Below, in pieces: positions 59,582 through 64,000 of a stretch of 64,000 nucleotides of DNA. The number at the start of each line of letters is the position of its first letter. The first letter of the stretch is position 1. Under the pieces are notes generated by a model that saw only the letters and a program-made list of their open reading frames with translations, ran no database searches and was not told the DNA's origin. Position numbers and translations under genes: made by a program. The stretch spans positions 1,195,758 through 1,259,757 of the forward strand of contig NW_021940921.1 of assembly GCF_004337985.1 (NCBI RefSeq), in the 5' to 3' direction. This DNA is from Pyricularia pennisetigena. Its lineage: Eukaryota > Ascomycota > Sordariomycetes > Magnaporthales > Pyriculariaceae.

Positions 59582-60660
59582 TCAGTCTCGCGATCCTATA
59601 ATGGCACTCTAGACATCACACTGCAACAGGAACAGCACCCTACATAGAAGTAAAAGTTACAACAATAAAGCAAGCAGGTACTGGCAATTGTTTTCCGCTT
59701 TATGGACAATAGGAACCGCTTGTAAAGCAATGGAAGGCATCTTCTTCTGTATTGGCATCATAACGGAGCTCAAGTCACCCATGAGCTCCTTCTCCTTCAA
59801 CTTGTGACCTTTCTGGAGAATCATCACTATTATTATTTCCAGGGCAGTTCGAGATATCTGATGCAGAAATTCGGATCCTTGGGGTCCAGACTTGACTTGC
59901 CACTCAAGCCACTGCATATTTTGACACCTTGGGTCGCCGGCCCACAAGATGTCGCAGGCGCCACGAAAGACATTCGGCGATATATGCGTGGTGGGGAAGT
60001 CCTAGCCGCATCCGATGTGGCGAAAAATCAAAACTGAGGCTGGAGACATGATTCCATCCAACTACCGTACAGTAAGCTTGCCGCTGGAACGAGAACCAAC
60101 GCAAAGGGGAATTCTTTTGGTCGGAAGCCTGGACAACATGAGGTCATCTGGACACAGTCGCTTGGACCCTGATCGCCAAGACACGCAATCCGATTCGCGG
60201 CATGAGCTGCTTCCAAACGTCAGAACACTGCATTTGTGCCCGGTCCCCGGCTCGTCCCATTTGTTGATTTTGATGAATTGCTGCAGGTTTTTATTTTTAC
60301 ATTCTGTCGTCTCCTGCTTTTTCTTCAAATCGGCATTCCGGACTAGTTGCAACACCAGAAAAAAACCTCCTCCGAAATTTCATGCATAATGAACAAAAAA
60401 GAAAAAAAAAAAACCCCCTGTCAGACAAAACGCGTCCTCCGTTTCGTCGCAAGAGCATTGGACCCTCGTGTATCAGCGAGAGACGCCCTGCACGCGTGTC
60501 CCGACGCCCGTGGGCATCCTCGCCGGGGGAGGGTTCTCTCGACTAATCTTTCTGTCGCAATGTGTCAAAACTCGATCAAGTTGACGGGGTCGTCCTAAGG
60601 CGTGCTTGTCACGCCTTGCAGTGGAAGATAGATCAGCCCAGTCAAGTTGTAGATGAACTT
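58939..60660. other. Intergenic region with weak coding signals
   Basis: Most of this stretch has no supported gene. On the minus strand, about 59657-59990 reads about 110 codons without a stop (DFPTTHISPNVFRGACDILW..., QISRTALEIIIVMILQKG) after a CTAG acceptor-like site at about 60007. This could be the last exon of an unrecognised gene, but no upstream exon was settled. Confidence in any gene here is low. Confidence 0.25.
59544..59580. repeat. Poly-T tract (37 T)
   Basis: An uninterrupted run of 37 T in the gene block, between unrelated unique sequences. It could be the A-tail of an inserted retrotranscript on the minus strand or simple slippage; no adjacent element body was recognised. 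Confidence 0.9.
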
Positions 60661-60662
60661 GT

Positions 60663-60742
60663 TATATATAGCCCTGTTCCTGTCTAGTCTAGATCTCATC
60701 CGTATTTGTTCATTCTTTCTTTTCTTTTTCTTTTTTTTTTTT
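60663..60742 (+). promoter_or_regulatory. Candidate core promoter: TATA-like box and pyrimidine tract
   Basis: TATATA (60663-60668) is followed by a long CT/T-rich tract (60709-60742), about 150-230 bp before the start codon at 60894. TATA plus CT-rich leaders are common before strongly expressed fungal genes. The spacing leaves room for a leader of about 100-200 nt. The assignment is by position only. Confidence 0.4.
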
Positions 60743-60893
60743 AAACAAAGAAAGAACAACAGCCATTCTGGAAATTTGAGCATCTTCTTCAGAATTAGAA
60801 AAGCAACACTTTTTTCACATCTCAGCTCTCCACAAACAGTCACAAAATAGACCAACTCACACAGTGAGCAAAAGGCAACATTCCCCTCTCAAA

Positions 60894-61523
60894 ATGCATC
60901 TACCAACAATCACCTCTCTCCTCCTCGCCGCCGCCCTCCCGGCAGCCGCACGCAGTTTGGCCGGCGCATCTTTCTCCGGCCTCGCCGCTTGGGCCGAGCA
61001 AGCCGAGCAGCACCTCGTCCGCCGTCAGGACCCTACTGTGCCAGGCGCGCCTCCCGCGCCCCCGGCCGATGGTGGCCGAGGCAAGGGCAAGGGCAACCAG
61101 GGTAAAGGAAAAGGAGGCCAGAATACTGGCAAGGGCAAGGGAGGTCAGCAGGGAGCTCCGCCTGCACAGGGAGCTCCGCCCGCACAGGGAGCTCCGCGTC
61201 CAGGTCAGCTTGGAGAAGCCGAGGTAGAGGACCTGCGAAGCCCGCCCGGAACCCAGCGCGCAGACCAGCCCGGAGCCCCTCCCGCCGGAGGCCAGCGCGG
61301 AGGCCAAGGCAAGGGAAAGGGAGCCCAGGGTAAAGGCAAGGCGGGCCAACAGGGAGGCCAGCGAGGCCAGCAGGCCGGCCAGCGCGGAGGTCAAGCTAAA
61401 GGCAAGGGAGCCCAGGGCAAAGGAGCAGGTGCACAAGGAAGAGGCGCCAGAGGTGCGGGAGCTCGTGGGCAGGCGCCAGGAAAGGCACCGGCCCCTGCCC
61501 CCAATGATGACGACGAGGAATAG
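60894..61523 (+). CDS. Secreted Gly/Lys/Gln/Ala-rich low-complexity protein, 209 aa
   Basis: The start chosen is the ATG at 60894, giving MHLPTITSLLLAAALPAAAR, a good signal peptide; an ATG 30 bases earlier in the same frame would put polar residues in front. After a short helix (SGLAAWAEQAEQHL) comes a dibasic VRR-Q site fitting Kex2 processing. The remainder (about residues 45-200) is disordered, built from GKGKG, QGAPPA (three tandem) and GGQRGQQ repeats, and ends in an acidic DDDEE. There are no Cys in the mature part. It has a high positive charge except for the tail. A cell-wall or secreted matrix role is possible but is inference. The repeat-rich DNA is GC-rich (about 65-70% by eye), in contrast to the flanks. 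Confidence 0.75.
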   Translation: MHLPTITSLLLAAALPAAARSLAGASFSGLAAWAEQAEQHLVRRQDPTVPGAPPAPPADGGRGKGKGNQGKGKGGQNTGKGKGGQQGAPPAQGAPPAQGAPRPGQLGEAEVEDLRSPPGTQRADQPGAPPAGGQRGGQGKGKGAQGKGKAGQQGGQRGQQAGQRGGQAKGKGAQGKGAGAQGRGARGAGARGQAPGKAPAPAPNDDDEE

Positions 61524-61909
61524 ATGAGGGCTATTTGTCCACATTTCTGGGAAGCGTTGTGGCCAATCGACTTTGAGGGGGACCTTCTGGACTATCTTAG
61601 ATATCTTGTTGTCAGCTACTACTACTACTGTAATTCCTACTTTTTGTTGCATCATGTTTCCCAAAATACAGTTGAAGCGTCCTTAATCTCTCCGCAAATA
61701 CTATTTCGTCTTTAGTCCAGGCCAAGGCAAACTCTGAGTGGCATTGGAGCATTCTGCTGATAAGGGGAGAAGACTAACGCTAAACATAAAGACAACGCTA
61801 CCAAGGGAGGGCTGGAACCCAAAACATACCAAGGAAAAAAAAAGAAGAAAAAAAAAAAAAGAAAAAAAAATTAGACCCGTATAATAGCAGAAGGAAGATC
61901 CCAAAGGGA
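61524..61909. other. Convergent 3' intergenic region
   Basis: Lies between the plus-strand secreted-protein gene and the minus-strand ATPase gene, so it holds both 3' UTRs. A-rich runs at 61839-61870 are on the ATPase side. No gene is seen. Confidence 0.5.
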
Positions 61910-64000
61910 TCAGATATACATGGCTTGGTGATCACCCTGCTCGTTCTGGCCCGTGAAACGCTCAATCTCCATCAGACTCTCGCGCGTTACCGATGGCCTC
62001 GTTCTTTCGAGCGCCTTTCGGAAGTGTTCCAACGTGATAACCCTCTTTTCGGACCCTGTGGCGACATCTCCGTCGGCATCGCCATCCTTCTTCCTCCTCT
62101 CTGCCACCAGCTCCTTGTGTGCCACCATCGCGGCCTGCACGCAGAGGGTCCGGATGTCAGACCCGGAGAAGCCCTTGGTCATCCTGTCGCTCGCTACTTC
62201 CTCCAAGTCCAGCGCAGGGTCCAGCTTCTCATCCTTCAGGTAGATGTCCAAGATGGCCCGGCGGCCCGCAGCCGTGGGCATGCCAATGTGCAGCGAGTGC
62301 GGCAGCCGGCGGCACACGGCGTCGTCGATGTCTCCGGGTCGGTTGGTGGCCACCATGAGGAACGGCGCCTTCTTGCGGCTGACCAGTCCATCCATCTCCA
62401 TCAGAAACTGGCTCATGGCCTTGCGCTGCCAGTCGTGGTCCAAGCCGCTACGCTTGCCAAAGACCGAGTCGCCCTCGTCCAAGAAGATGACGCACGGCGC
62501 GAGTTTGACGCCGAGAGAGAAAAGAGCCTTGATTCGCTTCTCCGTCTCACCAACCCACATGTTCTGGATATCTGCCGGCGTTGCCACGATCAGATTTGTG
62601 CCGGCAGACGCGGCCACGACACGTGCCAAATGGGTCTTGCCGGTGCCTGGAGGGCCGTATAGGATTGCGCCATTAACTGCTTCCTTGGCGAGGATTCCAT
62701 ACGGCTTGGTTTGACGAAGGTCAAGCAGTTGTTTTAGACTGTCGATAAGGTTCTGATCCATGTGGATGCCTTGGGCATCGGAAGAGACAGCGTCTGTATC
62801 GGAAGCACAGTTTCATTAGCAAGATGGATCGCGATGCACTTTATCTCCTCAACCGCGCTCGGCGACAAGGCCCCATTCAAGCGCCATAGACTGCGTCGAC
62901 GAACTTACCTGTGTCTATCACACAGTCAAAGTACTCCTTCTCGGCGTCGGAGCAGCCCGCAGCAATACTATCCAGCAATGGCTTGACCTTGGACTTTTTG
63001 GTAGGTCCACCAACTTGAACTGCACCCTCCTCGCTATCGCCCTCTTCGCCCACATATTCGTCATCGTCGGCATTGTTCATCTTGTCAAAGATTGCCTTGT
63101 TCCTCATCACCCGCCGCATCACATCAAAAATGTCGCCGGGATTCACAGTACCAGTCTTGACAGCCCGTGCCGAAACCTGTCTGACAACGCGCTCAGACAA
63201 TTTATCATCCCAATTCGCGAGCATCTGCCTCCGTTCCTCGTCCTCGACTTCGTTGACAACCTGTTCGCCCGACGGCGGACCAGAAGGGTATAGAGCAGCA
63301 GTGCTCACCGATGGGTGGTGATCCAACGTGACACGCACCGAACGACGCAACACTCGCCACTTGTTTCTGGGCTTTGCCCGCGCGCTGTTTTGCTTCAGAG
63401 CCTCAGCTGCACGCCGTGTGTTACGTGGGGCGAGATTGACGATGCAGCTTTCATAAATCTCTAGCCCCTCCCAAACTTTGCTGATGCCGTCGGTAGGCTT
63501 GTTGTCTGCAGAGCTGTTGGAAACCGCTGTCCCAATGAGAATGACGGGGCGCCCTTCGTCTCGTCTGGCATCGTTAATGCCGTTTGCCAGGCGCTGAAGC
63601 GGCGTCATTTTACCCAGGGAATCAACGCCACGGAAGACAATGATGAGGGGCCTGTGTTTGGCTGGAGATTTTGCGTCCTTTACGGGCTCTGATGCCTTCG
63701 CCAAATTTCCTGTCTGGCCCCGGCCGTTTGGCGATTGTGTTCCCGAGCTTTGTGTTTGGGCATTCTTATTATTGGTGGACGTCGCATCTGATGTCGATGT
63801 GCGTGCGAATGCTTCCGCAATGGCCGCTTGCAGGATCAAGGACGCCGAGTCAAATGCCTTCTTGACTCCGTTCTGCAATATCTCTACCATGAGTGCGTCT
63901 GCTTCCAGAGGCTGCTTAACTCCACTGGCCACTAAATTCACTTCAGGCATTTTGGCAGGGCCGCTGTTGCTGTTCGCTGAGGATGCACTCTCCTTTGATC
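61910..64000 (-). CDS. AAA ATPase, Msp1/ATAD1-like, 5' part beyond window
   Basis: Two exons are visible: 64000-62909 (open to the window edge; the first in-window Met at 63950 has open frame upstream, so it need not be the start) and 62793-61910. The intron 62908-62794 (115 bp) has a GTAAGT donor, a GCTAATG branch site and an ACAG acceptor, and keeps frame. After an acidic, poorly conserved N-terminal region with a weak P-loop-like block near HRPLIIVFRGVDSLGKM, the AAA domain carries Walker A GPPGTGKT (about 62656-62633), Walker B VIFLDEGD (usual DEID/DEAD, here DEGD), sensor 1 MVATN, the arginine-finger region CRRLPHSLHIGMP and a C-terminal AAA lid (GFSGSDIRTLCVQAAM). The RRLP..HIG.P pattern is typical of the Msp1/ATAD1/spastin group. 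Msp1 extracts mislocalised tail-anchored proteins from mitochondria; this long form with an extra N-terminal region is common in fungi, and its substrate is unknown. Confidence 0.85.

Noticed and set aside
59657..59947. 96-codon minus-strand frame as a gene
   Set aside because: Plausible composition but no domain, no secure upstream exon and no promoter; kept only as a weak signal in the intergenic entry.
60900..61664. 254-codon minus-strand frame
   Set aside because: Antisense shadow of the GC-rich repeat gene; the opposite strand has a signal peptide, promoter elements and a sensible protein.
61925..62714. Long plus-strand frames (245 and 156 codons)
   Set aside because: They lie opposite the AAA ATPase exon, which has all family motifs in the minus-strand frame.
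1..64000. CRISPR array, telomere repeats, rRNA genes, secondary-metabolite cluster
   Set aside because: No regularly spaced short repeats, no TTAGGG arrays, no rRNA-like blocks and no synthase domains were seen on either strand.

Overview
The window is nuclear DNA of a filamentous ascomycete (Pezizomycotina, probably Sordariomycetes; order not certain). The evidence is short 60-115 bp introns with GTAAGT-type donors, fungal secreted proteins, chromodomain Gypsy and Fot1/pogo transposons, and heavy RIP-like decay (C-to-T / G-to-A, many TAA/TAG stops). It has two parts with an abrupt border near 56.3 kb: an AT-rich, repeat-packed block (1 to about 56 kb) and a G+C-balanced gene block (56.3 to 64 kb).

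The AT-rich block is a nest of mobile elements. From left to right it holds a Copia remnant (1545-3644) cut by a Gypsy chromovirus (3645-9395), a Gypsy gag-protease remnant (10982-12878), a Copia-type element with 659-bp LTRs (12879-17446), and copies of an unnamed TA-flanked element whose ends form GC-rich hairpins (1-1542, 9398-10981, 18285-20136, 24277-25584, 26151-26859). Several LTR copies follow (26.8-31 kb), then a long Copia element (LTRs 31431-31997 and 45751-46292) holding a complete Gypsy copy (37567-44757, target duplication CCGGG). Last come a pogo/Fot1-like transposon (46597-48449, TA duplication) and a complete Gypsy copy on the minus strand (48695-55941, duplication ATGTG).

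Inside this block are two related host genes. One (22236-23265, minus) has an open four-exon structure and encodes a 270-residue secreted protein of the aspzincin (M35) metallopeptidase type. Its zinc-binding HExxH is replaced by GSLSY and its downstream Asp ligand by His, so it looks like a secreted pseudo-enzyme. The second is a paralogue broken into three pieces (55985-56277, 48452-48689, 46490-46594) by the Gypsy copy and the pogo element. It carries stops but keeps the His-Glu pair (HELFY). This is the most interesting find: a small effector-like family in a transposon-rich compartment, with one copy intact and catalytically degenerate and the other dismembered.

Two further signals stand out. 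Both long chromovirus copies carry a conserved antisense reading frame between the chromodomain and the 3' LTR. A mini-element of exactly 100 bp (TG...CA ends, perfect 5-bp target duplications) occurs twice, in different hosts.

The gene block has a relic with a GH-containing zinc-finger motif (57297-57690), a 181-residue secreted protein (58393-58938), a secreted Gly/Lys/Gln-rich protein with a Kex2-type site (60894-61523), and the 3' part of an Msp1/ATAD1-type AAA ATPase gene (61910 to beyond 64000). Intron and exon calls are from reading splice signals by eye; no search or alignment was run.
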